Below are positions 17,740 to 26,643 of a DNA stretch of 64,000 nt, piece by piece. A model generated the notes under the pieces. That model had not been told where the DNA came from and searched no databases. It was given only the letters and a program-made list of their open reading frames with translations. Numbering within the stretch: position 1 is the first letter of the stretch; every line of letters begins with the position of its first letter. Source of the stretch: Bin80 sp965220935 (GTDB lineage Bacteria; Bacteroidota; Rhodothermia; Rhodothermales; Bin80); contig OZ244857.1 of the NCBI GenBank assembly GCA_965220935.1, positions 1,922,001 to 1,986,000 of the forward strand, written 5' to 3'. A program made the position numbers and the translations under genes.

Positions 17740-19773
17740 GTCAGGCACTACATAGAAGATTTCATTATACTTCTATGAATTAGATGAGATGTTTATAAAG
17801 AAATTCTGATTGCAATGCAGGCAAAATTCTGATGTGCAAACCCTACTTGACCCTGTTAATGGTCAAAAGAAAAATAAATCATCAATCAACCAAATTGTAG
17901 AATCAATTTATAACTGAAGTTAACCCTATTTTCAATTTCCAGAAGGTCCAGTATTTCCAGAGAATTTGAGAATTTTTGACTACAATCTGGAGGATTATCT
18001 GCCAGAAATATGCTTCAGTCTGACGAACCGGTCACTCAGGAGAGTTTGATATTCAGTAGTTTTAGCGCCTTCATTTGGGTCGGATTGTAATCCTCAAACA
18101 AGGTCACTTCGGGAGAATTATCGGTTGTGATTTTCGGAACGCCCACTACACGACTTAACCCAGACAAAGTTTTCATCACCGACTCATAACTCATGGCGGT
18201 TTCGTCATCTGATGTCGTCTTGCTTTGCGCTTTCTCTTTGGCTTCATCTGAGCGCTTGGCTGGCAAGACCATGTCTTTTCTTTGCGCTCTCTTGAGTTGC
18301 AAATCATCTTCTGCAAACAACATGGGCGCGAGCTTCTGACGGAGGTGGTACTCTACATAATAGGCCAACATACATAAAAAGATATGCGCAATAACCCGAT
18401 GATGAATCGGGCGTACGCGCAACGACATGGATTTCATGGTTCTAAATGCCCATTCTACCGAAGATAAACGCTTGTAATCGGAGACTAATGTCTCGGGGGT
18501 CTTTTTCACACTTGACCGAATGGCATACACGCCGTCCAAGAGTTCGGCTTTTTTAATCGCTTGTTCATTGCGGCTATAGGTAAAATGTCCCTCCTTAATG
18601 TCACCCAGATTGTAGAACCTCTTTAATTTGTGTTTGCCCACAACCTTCTGGACGCGCATGCCAATTTTGGCTTCGTTTTTTAATCGGCACGGCGTCGCCG
18701 TGATGGCTTTGATAATCTTGTTAAGTCCCTCATCCGCTTTGTCCAACAATGCATCCCGTGTTTGCTTGCTCTTGGCCGCTTGTAAGGGGTTCTTGCACAG
18801 AATCAGGGTTTCATCTGGATACAAATCACACTCTAGTTCCACCAGATTCTGCTGATCAAACAAACTCATCTGAATTTCCTTCTGCTCTATCACTTCACGC
18901 ATTTCCTCTTTCCGACGCTCCTCTTTTTCCTGGTGATCTACCACCTTTCGGATCTCCCCCTTTTGCATACCCGTGATCCAATCCAGCCCCACAGGCATGA
19001 TCTCCTCTTTAATCTGCTTCTGCTTCAATAACCCCCGATCTCCAACCAATATAACATGCTTTAATCCAAAGGACTCTTGAATCTTAGTGATCTGACATCC
19101 AAGCGTTGCAGTATCGGCGGTATTGCCTGGAAAGACCTCTACCGAGACGGGGCGTCCCTCTGCATCGGTGATCAGCCCATAAACGACTTGCTTTTTGCCT
19201 TTTTTCTTATCTCGGTTATGGCCAAACTCCGCGAAGAAATTTTTCTCCCCTTCCACATAACGACTGCTGACGTCATAGAGCACCATCCCCCCTTCTGTCA
19301 AATGCCGTTTGGCTAACGTGCACTCAATGTCTGCTTTGCACTTGGCCAGCTGATCCATGGCTTCATACAAGTCATCCTGATCAACGTACTTGAGGTTCAA
19401 TTCTTCGTTGAGGGTATCGGCAGCGGTCTCTTGATTGAGCATGGTACTGGTCCGGAGTTTGCTGGCCGGGTCTAACACGCGGGCGGCAATCATCCCAAGC
19501 ACCAGGCGACGAAAGCGTGAGTTCTTTGGGGCAATCAGGTCATGGATCTTGAGTTGGGTCATCATGCCCAGGACTGCAGCCACATGCCCGTGGGGTTTGC
19601 TACTGCGAATCTCAAAGGCGTCTTTGATGGTTTTGACCGCCGTGCCACCTTTCAAGATATAATAGAAAGGAAGGTTCCCTCAGGAGTGTTATTTTTCGAG
19701 ATAACCAAATTTTCATTTTATTATGTCTTCTACATCTCATTGTTCACCCGTTCGCTACTACGTTGGATTAGAC

Positions 19774-21927
19774 CTGAAGTTAACCCTAAAAATCATCAGA
19801 TTCACTGGGTTTAACGGGATTTTCCTCATTTTTCTTCCCTAATATCCGCTCATTTAGGGATATTTGGGGCATTTTTAGTGGATTTAGGGCTTATTTATCG
19901 ATTTTTTGCACTTTTTTTGCGTAATTTAACCTGTCCATGTAAAAAGCCTGTGTTTTTTGTGTTTTGTATCATTTTATGTCATATATTTAGGCATTCTTAT
20001 CCACTCACAAATAATTTATCCTGTCCATGTATGTTGAACAAATACCCAACCGTAACTCCAAGCCAACTTGGCTCATTCGCGAATCCAAATGGATTGATGG
20101 TAAATCCGTTAAATTCACCGTCACCAATCTTACCCGTCTCCCACAGGCTATCATTGATGGCATTCGCACCCTCTTGAAAGGTGGCACGGCGGTCAAATCC
20201 ATCAAAGACGCCTTTGAGATTCGAAGTAGCAAACCCCACGGTCATGTGGCCGCAGTCCTGGGCATGATGACCCAACTCAAGATCCATGACCTGATTGCCC
20301 CAAAGAACTCACGCTTTCGTCGCCTGGTGCTTGGGATGATTGCCGCCCGCGTGTTAGACCCGGCCAGCAAACTCCGGACCAGTACCATGCTCAATCAAGA
20401 GACCGCTGCCGATACCCTCAACGAAGAACTGAACCTCAAGTACGTTGATCAGGATGACTTGTATGAAGCCATGGATCAGCTGGCCAAGTGCAAAGCCGAC
20501 ATTGAGTGCACGTTAGCCAAACGGCATTTGACAGAAGGGGGGATGGTACTCTATGACGTCAGCAGTAGTTATGTGGAAGGGGAGAAAAATTTCTTCGCGG
20601 AGTTTGGCCATAACCGAGATAAGAAAAAAGGCAAAAAACAAGTCGTTTATGGGCTGATCACCGATGCAGAGGGACGCCCCGTCTCGGTAGAGGTCTTTCC
20701 AGGCAATACCGCCGATACTGCAACGCTTGGATGTCAGATCACTAAGATTCAAGAGTCCTTTGGATTAAAGCATGTTATATTGGTTGGAGATCGGGGGTTA
20801 TTGAAGCAGAAGCAGATTAAAGAGGAGATCATACCTGTGGGGCTGGATTGGATCACGGGTATGCAAAAGAGGGAGATCCGAAAGGTGGTAGATCACCAAG
20901 AAAAAGAGCAGCGGCGGGAAAAGGAAATGCGTGAGGTTATAGAGCAGAAGGAAATTCAGATGAGTTTGTTTGATCAGCAGAATCTGGTGGAACTAGAGTG
21001 TGATTTGTATCCAGATGAAACCCTGATTCTGTGCAAGAACCCCTTACAAGCGGCCAAGAGCAAGCAAACACGGGATGCATTGTTGGACAAAGCGGATGAG
21101 GGACTTAACAAGATTATCAAAGCCATCACGGCGACGCCGTGCCGATTAAAAAACGAAGCCAAAATTGGCATGCGCGTCCAGAAGGTTGTGGGCAAACACA
21201 AATTAAAGAGGTTCTACAATCTGGGTGACATTAAGGAGGGGCATTTTACCTATAGCCGCAATGAACAAGCGATTAAAAAAGCCGAACTCTTGGACGGCGT
21301 GTATGCCATTCGGTCAAGTGTGAAAAAGACCCCCGAGACATTAGTCTCCGATTACAAGCGTTTATCTTCGGTAGAATGGGCATTTAGAACCATGAAATCC
21401 ATGTCGTTGCGCGTACGCCCGATTCATCATCGCAATGAACATCGGGTCATTGCGCATATCTTTTTATGTATGTTGGCCTATTATGTAGAGTACCACCTCC
21501 GTCAGAAGCTCGCGCCCATGTTGTTTGCAGAAGATGATTTGCAACTCAAGAGAGCGCAAAGAAAAGACATGGTCTCGCCAGCCAAGCGCTCAGATGAAGC
21601 CAAAGAGAAAGCGCAAAACAAGACGACATCAGATGGCGAAACCGCCATGAGTTATGAGTCGGTGATGAAAACTTTGTCTGGGTTGAGTCGTGTAGTGGGC
21701 GTTCCGAAAATCACAACCGATAATTCTCCCGAAGTGACCTTGTTTGAGGATTACAATCCGACCCAAATGAAGGCGCTAAAACTCCTGAATATCAAACTCT
21801 CCTGAGTGATCTATTCGTCAGGTTGAAGCGTCTTTCTGGCAGATAATCCTCCAGATTGTAGTCAAAAATTCTCAAATTTTCTGGAAATACTGGACCTTCT
21901 GGAAATTGAAAATAGGGTTAACTTCAG
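19774..21927 (+). mobile_element. IS1634-type element B, 2154 bp, complete
   Basis: The ends are CTGAAGTTAACCCTA at 19774-19788 and its reverse complement at 21913-21927, flanked by the 6-bp duplication TTAGAC at 19768-19773 and 21928-21933. It sits inside the IS110-type recombinase gene and is the innermost layer of the nest. The gene, ends and target duplication are intact, so this is the youngest insertion of the three. Confidence 0.95.
20027..21805 (+). CDS. IS1634-type transposase B (intact)
   Basis: The 592-residue product starts at ATG 20027 (MYVEQIPNRN). The DDE catalytic set appears as VLYDVSSSYVEGEKN (first D), VILVGDRGLLKQ (second D) and YKRLSSVEWAFRTMKS (E). The N-terminal 50 residues form a small domain, and the C-terminal tail (about 510-592) is basic with a conserved end, NPTQMKALKLL. 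There are no lesions, and it is the likely source of activity for this family in the window. The catalytic core is nearly identical to copy A. Confidence 0.95.
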   Translation: MYVEQIPNRNSKPTWLIRESKWIDGKSVKFTVTNLTRLPQAIIDGIRTLLKGGTAVKSIKDAFEIRSSKPHGHVAAVLGMMTQLKIHDLIAPKNSRFRRLVLGMIAARVLDPASKLRTSTMLNQETAADTLNEELNLKYVDQDDLYEAMDQLAKCKADIECTLAKRHLTEGGMVLYDVSSSYVEGEKNFFAEFGHNRDKKKGKKQVVYGLITDAEGRPVSVEVFPGNTADTATLGCQITKIQESFGLKHVILVGDRGLLKQKQIKEEIIPVGLDWITGMQKREIRKVVDHQEKEQRREKEMREVIEQKEIQMSLFDQQNLVELECDLYPDETLILCKNPLQAAKSKQTRDALLDKADEGLNKIIKAITATPCRLKNEAKIGMRVQKVVGKHKLKRFYNLGDIKEGHFTYSRNEQAIKKAELLDGVYAIRSSVKKTPETLVSDYKRLSSVEWAFRTMKSMSLRVRPIHHRNEHRVIAHIFLCMLAYYVEYHLRQKLAPMLFAEDDLQLKRAQRKDMVSPAKRSDEAKEKAQNKTTSDGETAMSYESVMKTLSGLSRVVGVPKITTDNSPEVTLFEDYNPTQMKALKLLNIKLS

Positions 21928-23005
21928 TTAGACGTTCATCGTGACACAATCTCGGCGTGTGTTTACGATGCGACTGAGAAGCGTTACTGTGATGAGCAGG
22001 TGTTTTCCGCACACAAGCCGAAGAGTCTCGCTCGGTTTGTGGAATCTACGCGTTCAAAGTATGGGCCTTTCCGCTGTTGTTATGAGGCATCCTTTTCGGG
22101 GACTGTGCTCTATGACACATTGACCGAACACGGCGTGGATTGCGCCATCATTGCTTGATTCCCAAGCGCTCAGGCGATCGAATCAAAACCGATCAGCGCG
22201 ATGCCAGGAATTTGTCCAAGTATTTTGGATCTGGGCTTTTGACTGAATGTTTCGTCCTGGACGAAGAACTCCGAGCCGTGCGAGGACTTTTACGCAGTCG
22301 TGAGGCACTGATAAAAAGTCTTCACCAATCCAAAATGCGCGTGATTCATTTTTTGCATGCGCACGGGCACTGTTATACAACAGGAAGCTACTGGACAAAA
22401 AAGTTTAAGACTTGGATCAATCAGATTGAGTTAGAGCGTTCCCATGACGAGTTTGTACTACGCGGGCACTTGAATGATATTGATTATCATCAGGGACGCA
22501 TCTAAGAACAGCAAGTCAAAGCAGCATCCGAGTCCGAAAAGTTTCAGCAAGCAGTTCAGATTCTGCAAGGCTTCCGAGGCATTGGACTGATCTCGGCCAT
22601 GCAGTTGGTTTGTGAGATTGGAGACTTTCGGCGGTTTGAGAGTCCGACGGCACTGATGGCGTATCTTGGATTAGTTCCATCTCAACACTCCTCAGGAAAC
22701 ACCATCCGCACGGGTTCAATCACCAAAACTGGAAACACACACGCACGAAAGGTCTTGGTGAGCGCAGCATGGAAATACATTTACGTACCTCGGATTAGTG
22801 TTGCACTTCAAGAGCGGCAAAAACACTGCAGTGCTAAAGTCATCGCCATTACCCAGAAAGCACAAACACGCTTATACAAACGTTACAACGCACTGAGCAA
22901 ACGCAAACCTCCGAAAGTCGCGGTGGTTGCAATCGCGCGTGAACTGGTTGGCTTTCTCTGGGAGGCGTTGCAACTTCCTGTTGAAACAGCCTAAACAACC
23001 TATAC

Positions 23006-23215
23006 GATAACTCGTCATGGAGAAAGAGTCCAAAGCAACGATGGAGAGCCCAAGTCCATCCTTTTCGGTAGCGATTATCGCGAGCCCGAGTTTCAAGATC
23101 TTGGCAGCTCCGACGTATTCAAATATTGAGCATTATGGCTTTTGCCTAGCATGCGGACACCAGATTGATATACCGTCGCCATTGCTATAAGACTCTTTCT
23201 CCATGACGAGTTGTC
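23006..23215 (+). ncRNA. Candidate bridge RNA region of the IS1111-type element
   Basis: Downstream of the recombinase stop, 23009-23030 is exactly complementary to 23191-23212 (22 bp), extended to 25 bp by one G-T pair and two more pairs. The stem encloses about 160 bases. IS110 elements encode a structured bridge RNA that guides recombination, and in the IS1111 group it lies downstream of the recombinase, as here. Inside, TTTCAAGAT at 23091-23099 repeats the nine bases spanning the left insertion junction (19650-19658), as a target guide might. The stem is seen directly; the RNA role is inference. Confidence 0.5.
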
Positions 23216-23706
23216 TATATTTATAACAAAATGTAACCAGAAACTAATACATACCAACCCCCGAAAGGGAACCTTCCTTTCTACACCAGAGGATACCAAT
23301 GCCATCAATGATAGGCTGAGGGAGACGGGTAATATTGGAGATGGTCGTTTTGACGACTTTGTTACCAACGCGAGTAGAGGTTCGGATGAGCCAGGTTGGT
23401 TTAGAGTTACGGTTCGGAATTTGAGAGACGTACATGGGTACATAAAGAGTTTGATTATATCTAAATATACGACAAAAACCTATATAAATATGCAAAATAA
23501 AAAATTTATTTTAAATAAAATACATGGGCACACACATTTTAGAGAGTAAAAGCCAAAAAAACCACCGAAAATCGGCTAAATCAGACGTTTAAGGGGACAA
23601 AATGCCAATATCAGGGCAGAAATTGGCGCAGATCAAGAGAAAATAGAGATGCGTTGAACTAAAATAGGCCTATCTCAGGTGAAAATAGGGTTAACTTCAG
23701 TTATAA

Positions 23707-24064
23707 CAGGATTTTACCTGAACAATATTTTCATGGATACATAGCGCATGTACAAACTCATTTTTTAGATAAAATTGTTGGATTGAGATCACTCTACAAA
23801 CTCAGATCATTAGGATTCATGCGATACAACTCAACCCTAATTTACAGGCGCCTCATCACAGATGGAGAAAAAATAGGATGACAGACTAAAGAATCCCGAT
23901 GAAACAAGTATGACATATCGTCTTTCAAACTACAATTGAATCGTGCCCGCGCCATTAACACTACATATAGGTGCTACCAATAGGAATACTTGGCATGGCG
24001 TCAGGTCTATTTACTCAAGGAGTGATACTGTAAGAATTTTTTAACTTTGTTTTCTGAACACGAT
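23707..24064. other. Intergenic region before the glucanase gene
   Basis: About 360 bases between the nested elements and the GH16 gene. No gene or repeat is recognised. It presumably holds the glucanase promoter; an AAGGAG at about 24017-24022 lies too far from the ATG to serve as its ribosome binding site. Confidence 0.4.
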
Positions 24065-25951
24065 ATGAATCTGCAGTTTAAACTTATTGATAATGATTTC
24101 ATTCGTAGTCGCGCTACTTCGGTGTTTCTCTTTTTATCTGGAGTGTTCATTGCTGGCAACATTCAGGCCCAATCAGATTCGTGGGAATTGGCTTGGAGTG
24201 ATGAATTTGACTACACTGGTCTTCCAGATGTCTCACGTTGGTCTTATGATGTTGGGGGACATGGATGGGGTAATCAGGAAGAGCAGTTTTACACCGATAA
24301 ACGTGCTGAAAACGCCCGTGTTGACGGAGATCAACTCATCATTGAAGCGAGAAGAGAGCTCTTCAGTGGGCGGAACTACACATCAGCCCGATTAGTCTCC
24401 AAAGAAAAAGGAGACTGGACTTACGGGCGAATAGAAGTTCGTGCTCAACTTCCAGCTGGCAGAGGCACTTGGCCAGCCATCTGGATGCTTCCCACTAACA
24501 GCCCCTATGGGAATGGGCGATGGCCACAGACTGGTGAAATTGATATCATGGAGCATGTCGGACATGCTCCAGGGACAATTCATGCCACAATTCACACTGA
24601 CGCATTCAATCATGCTCAAAATACTCAAAAAGGCAAGCCAATCAATGTTGAAAATGCATCAACCGCTCCACATGTTTATGCGCTTGAGTGGACACCAACT
24701 AAACTTGTTTTTTCCGTTGATGGGAATGATTATTGGACATATACCAAAGGATTATCCACTTGGAGACAGTGGCCATTTGATACTGACTTTCATCTCATCT
24801 TAAATATCGCAATCGGTGGGACATGGGGGGGCCAACAAGGGATTGATAATAGCATTTTTCCACAACAAATGCTCGTTGATTATGTGCGTGTCTTTCGCTA
24901 TGTTGGTCTGCCAGTTGTCACCTTTGATCTACCATCAAATATTCAGCCTGGTCAAAGTGTTTCATTCACTGGAGCTGCGTCTGATCCCGACGGAAAAATT
25001 CGAAGAGTTGAACTCTATCAGAGAGATGGTCTCATCTCCAGACTGATCCGTGATACCGATCAATGGAGCATACCAGTTGAAAATGTCTCGGAGGGATGTT
25101 ATCTGTTACGTGTCACTGCCATTGATGACGCTGGATGGTCAAACCATTCAGAAGTGAAACCCCTTAATATAGGAAATACCTGTCCACAAGCTCCCTATCT
25201 GATGGCCCCCCACCCTATCAGTGAACGGATTGAATCTGAATATTTTGATTTAGGAGGGGCGGGAGTTGCTTACAGAGACCTCTCATCTGAAAATGATGGA
25301 AAAGGAATTAGGTTAGACGAAGGAGTAGATGTTTATCCTACAATCGATGGCGCAGGTTATCATATCGGCAATACCTCACGGCGAGAATGGGTGAAATATA
25401 CTGTTCATGTAGACCAATCTGGAATCTACGATCTCCAAGTCCGTCTGGCCAGTCAAGTAGATCTAGTCTCATTCTCGCTTGAATTTAATGATGTAACTAA
25501 AATTGATGAATTTGAAAGCCCTATATCAACTTCGGACTTTCAAACCATACGTGTAACAACTGATGAGGGCATTGAACTGAACGAAGGTACGCAGGTCATG
25601 AAGCTGACTATCCATCGTGGGACACCAAGTATTAACTGGATGAGATTTCGACTAAGACCATCGCGAACGAATAATGAGGAACTTCCAGCGCAAGATCAAA
25701 CCAGTCTCTTAGGAAATTACCCAAATCCATTCACAACCTCAACTACAATTGATTACCGAATCGGAAGATCTAGCCATGTAGTCCTTGAACTATTCAATAC
25801 TCTCGGCCAACATGTCCGAACATTGGCCGATCATCACCACCAACCTGGCCATTATTCAGCTAGGTTGAATACCGATGGACTTACTCCAGGTATTTATATA
25901 TATAGATTATCCGGTGATGTCACAACCAATGCCCTACTCTCTATCTACTAG
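24065..25951 (+). CDS. Secreted GH16 beta-glucanase with CBM6-like domain and type IX sorting tail
   Basis: The start ATG 24065 gives a 628-residue protein. A hydrophobic segment (SVFLFLSGVFIAGNIQAQ) forms the signal peptide. The glycoside hydrolase family 16 domain spans about 35-270, with catalytic GEIDIMEH at about 157-164 (two glutamates as nucleophile and acid/base) and W-rich substrate-cleft segments such as RGTWPAIWMLP. An Ig-like segment follows (SFTGAASDPDGKIRRVELY), then a CBM6-like domain (RIESEYFDLGGAGVAYRD to SINWMRFR). The C-terminus is a Por-type tail (LLGNYPNPFTTSTTIDYRI to LTPGIYIYRLSG), which directs export by the type IX system. It probably hydrolyses laminarin-like beta-1,3-glucan; the exact specificity is not certain. 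Confidence 0.92.
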   Translation: MNLQFKLIDNDFIRSRATSVFLFLSGVFIAGNIQAQSDSWELAWSDEFDYTGLPDVSRWSYDVGGHGWGNQEEQFYTDKRAENARVDGDQLIIEARRELFSGRNYTSARLVSKEKGDWTYGRIEVRAQLPAGRGTWPAIWMLPTNSPYGNGRWPQTGEIDIMEHVGHAPGTIHATIHTDAFNHAQNTQKGKPINVENASTAPHVYALEWTPTKLVFSVDGNDYWTYTKGLSTWRQWPFDTDFHLILNIAIGGTWGGQQGIDNSIFPQQMLVDYVRVFRYVGLPVVTFDLPSNIQPGQSVSFTGAASDPDGKIRRVELYQRDGLISRLIRDTDQWSIPVENVSEGCYLLRVTAIDDAGWSNHSEVKPLNIGNTCPQAPYLMAPHPISERIESEYFDLGGAGVAYRDLSSENDGKGIRLDEGVDVYPTIDGAGYHIGNTSRREWVKYTVHVDQSGIYDLQVRLASQVDLVSFSLEFNDVTKIDEFESPISTSDFQTIRVTTDEGIELNEGTQVMKLTIHRGTPSINWMRFRLRPSRTNNEELPAQDQTSLLGNYPNPFTTSTTIDYRIGRSSHVVLELFNTLGQHVRTLADHHHQPGHYSARLNTDGLTPGIYIYRLSGDVTTNALLSIY

Positions 25952-26643
25952 CCTCTCGCATCACATAAAAACAGAAATTCATCAAAAAGGTCATTTGGGC
26001 ATCCATACGAAAATCACATATGCCTATACTGCTAAGGTAGATATTTGCACCGCATTCAGATGATGTCATCAATCAGTCTTTCTTCTGTTTAACAGGAATG
26101 TGATCGACAAATCTCTGCGGTATAGATCATGTAGATTGCGGGAGAGGGTCATCTACCATACTATAAGGTAGAGAAGGCGTTCTATTTCTTCGGTAATCAT
26201 CTCATTTAGTATCAATCTCCAAGCGTTTCCGTGGAATCACTTCATACACATGTAGCGGTTAAGTCGAGAATAAAGGATTGTAGATTCACCAGAGTCTACT
26301 GACTTATGGCTCTACAAAAATTAGAGAATTACATGACGAAGACATTTAACAAAACGGTACAATCTGGTAACCTTGACAGAGAGATTACGATTATAATACT
26401 ATCTCATCTTTGACACTATATCTTGCTTACTAGGTAACTCAAAAGATCTACCTGAAGTTTTATGGGGTTTGATTTTTTTCGGAAAAATTGTCGTAAATTG
26501 GGATTAAGTACGTAAATTGTTAGGATTTTTCTGTTTTTTCTGTGAAAAATTCACGAATATTCTAAATTTTCCGAACATGCTGTTCTCTGACTCGTATCAA
26601 TAATATGTTACATTTTTTCACTTAAGAACCCTTCTATTTAATT
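25952..26643. other. Intergenic region before glnN
   Basis: Nearly 700 AT-rich bases with no convincing gene. It should contain the glnN promoter. A small palindrome, GTGAAAAATTCAC at 26542-26554, lies about 90 bases upstream of the glnN start and could be a regulator site; I know of no regulator that matches it. Confidence 0.4.
26542..26554. promoter_or_regulatory. Palindrome upstream of glnN, possible operator
   Basis: GTGAA and TTCAC flank a three-A centre about 90 bases before the glnN ATG. The symmetry fits a dimeric regulator, but a 5-bp arm in AT-rich DNA is weak evidence. Confidence 0.2.

Larger units (their letters stand above)
15805..17748 (+). mobile_element. ISNCY-type insertion sequence, 1944 bp
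   Basis: The left end starts GTGCCTGACAATAAAC and the right end is the reverse complement of GTGCCTGACAAAAAAC, an imperfect terminal inverted repeat. The flanks carry the 6-bp direct repeat TACATA at 15799-15804 and 17749-17754. One complete transposase gene lies inside, with about 250 bases of non-coding DNA on each side and a terminator hairpin at the right end. The intact gene and intact target duplication suggest a recent insertion. Confidence 0.85.
19723..22994 (+). pseudogene. IS110-family recombinase, broken three ways
   Basis: Translation starts at ATG 19723 (MSSTSHCSPVRYYVGLD) and is cut after 17 codons by element B. It resumes at 21934 with VHRDTISACVYDA, restoring the first DEDD aspartate (GLDVHRD). 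A frameshift near 22150-22160 moves the frame to LIPKRSGDRIKTDQRDA (the later D-x2-D motif), and a TAA at 22503-22505 interrupts again before EQQVKAASESEKFQQ. The C-terminal transposase domain (ILQGFRGIGLISAMQLVCEI, then LGLVPSQHSSGN and ITKTGNTHARKVLV) ends at 22994. The gene is clearly dead. Accumulated lesions beyond the insertion show it has been inactive for some time. Confidence 0.9.
19656..23288 (+). mobile_element. IS110 family (IS1111 group-like) element, interrupted by IS1634-type element B
   Basis: The boundaries come from comparing transposase A with the unbroken copy B: the match ends at 19655 and resumes at 23289. Inside these edges is a 17-bp exact inverted repeat, TAGAAAGGAAGGTTCCC at 19663-19679 and its reverse complement at 23267-23283, set in by 7 and 5 bases. 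Sub-terminal inverted repeats and lack of a target duplication are typical of the IS1111 group of IS110. Without the nested element and its 6-bp duplication the IS is 1473 bp, a normal size. Confidence 0.88.
18036..23435 (-). pseudogene. IS1634-type transposase A, split in two by the IS110-type insertion
   Basis: The first 49 codons (start MYVSQIPNRN) lie at 23435-23289 on the minus strand and the remaining 539 codons at 19655-18036. The halves join in frame at CTC/TTG. The C-terminal part holds the DDE residues seen in this family: LYDVSSRYVEG, ILVGDRGLL and YKRLSSVEWAFRTMKS. The interrupted gene cannot give full-length protein. Relative to copy B the C-terminal part is almost identical but lacks a four-residue NEHR segment, while the N-terminal 49 residues differ at about a third of positions, an odd mosaic discussed in the findings. 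Confidence 0.9.
17914..23700 (-). mobile_element. IS1634-type element A, interrupted by an IS110/IS1111-type element
   Basis: The two ends CTGAAGTTAACCCTA (17914-17928) and its inverse (23686-23700) are flanked by the 6-bp duplication TTATAA at 17908-17913 and 23701-23706. The span is 5787 bp, but removing the internal insertion 19656-23288 leaves 2154 bp, exactly the length of element B. The transposase gene is on the minus strand and is split at the insertion point. This is the outermost layer of a three-level nest. Confidence 0.92.

Noticed and set aside
26368..26400. Sigma70-like promoter (TTGACA...TATAAT) upstream of glnN
   Set aside because: The spacing between the boxes is about 13 bases, too short, and Bacteroidota promoters differ from this consensus.
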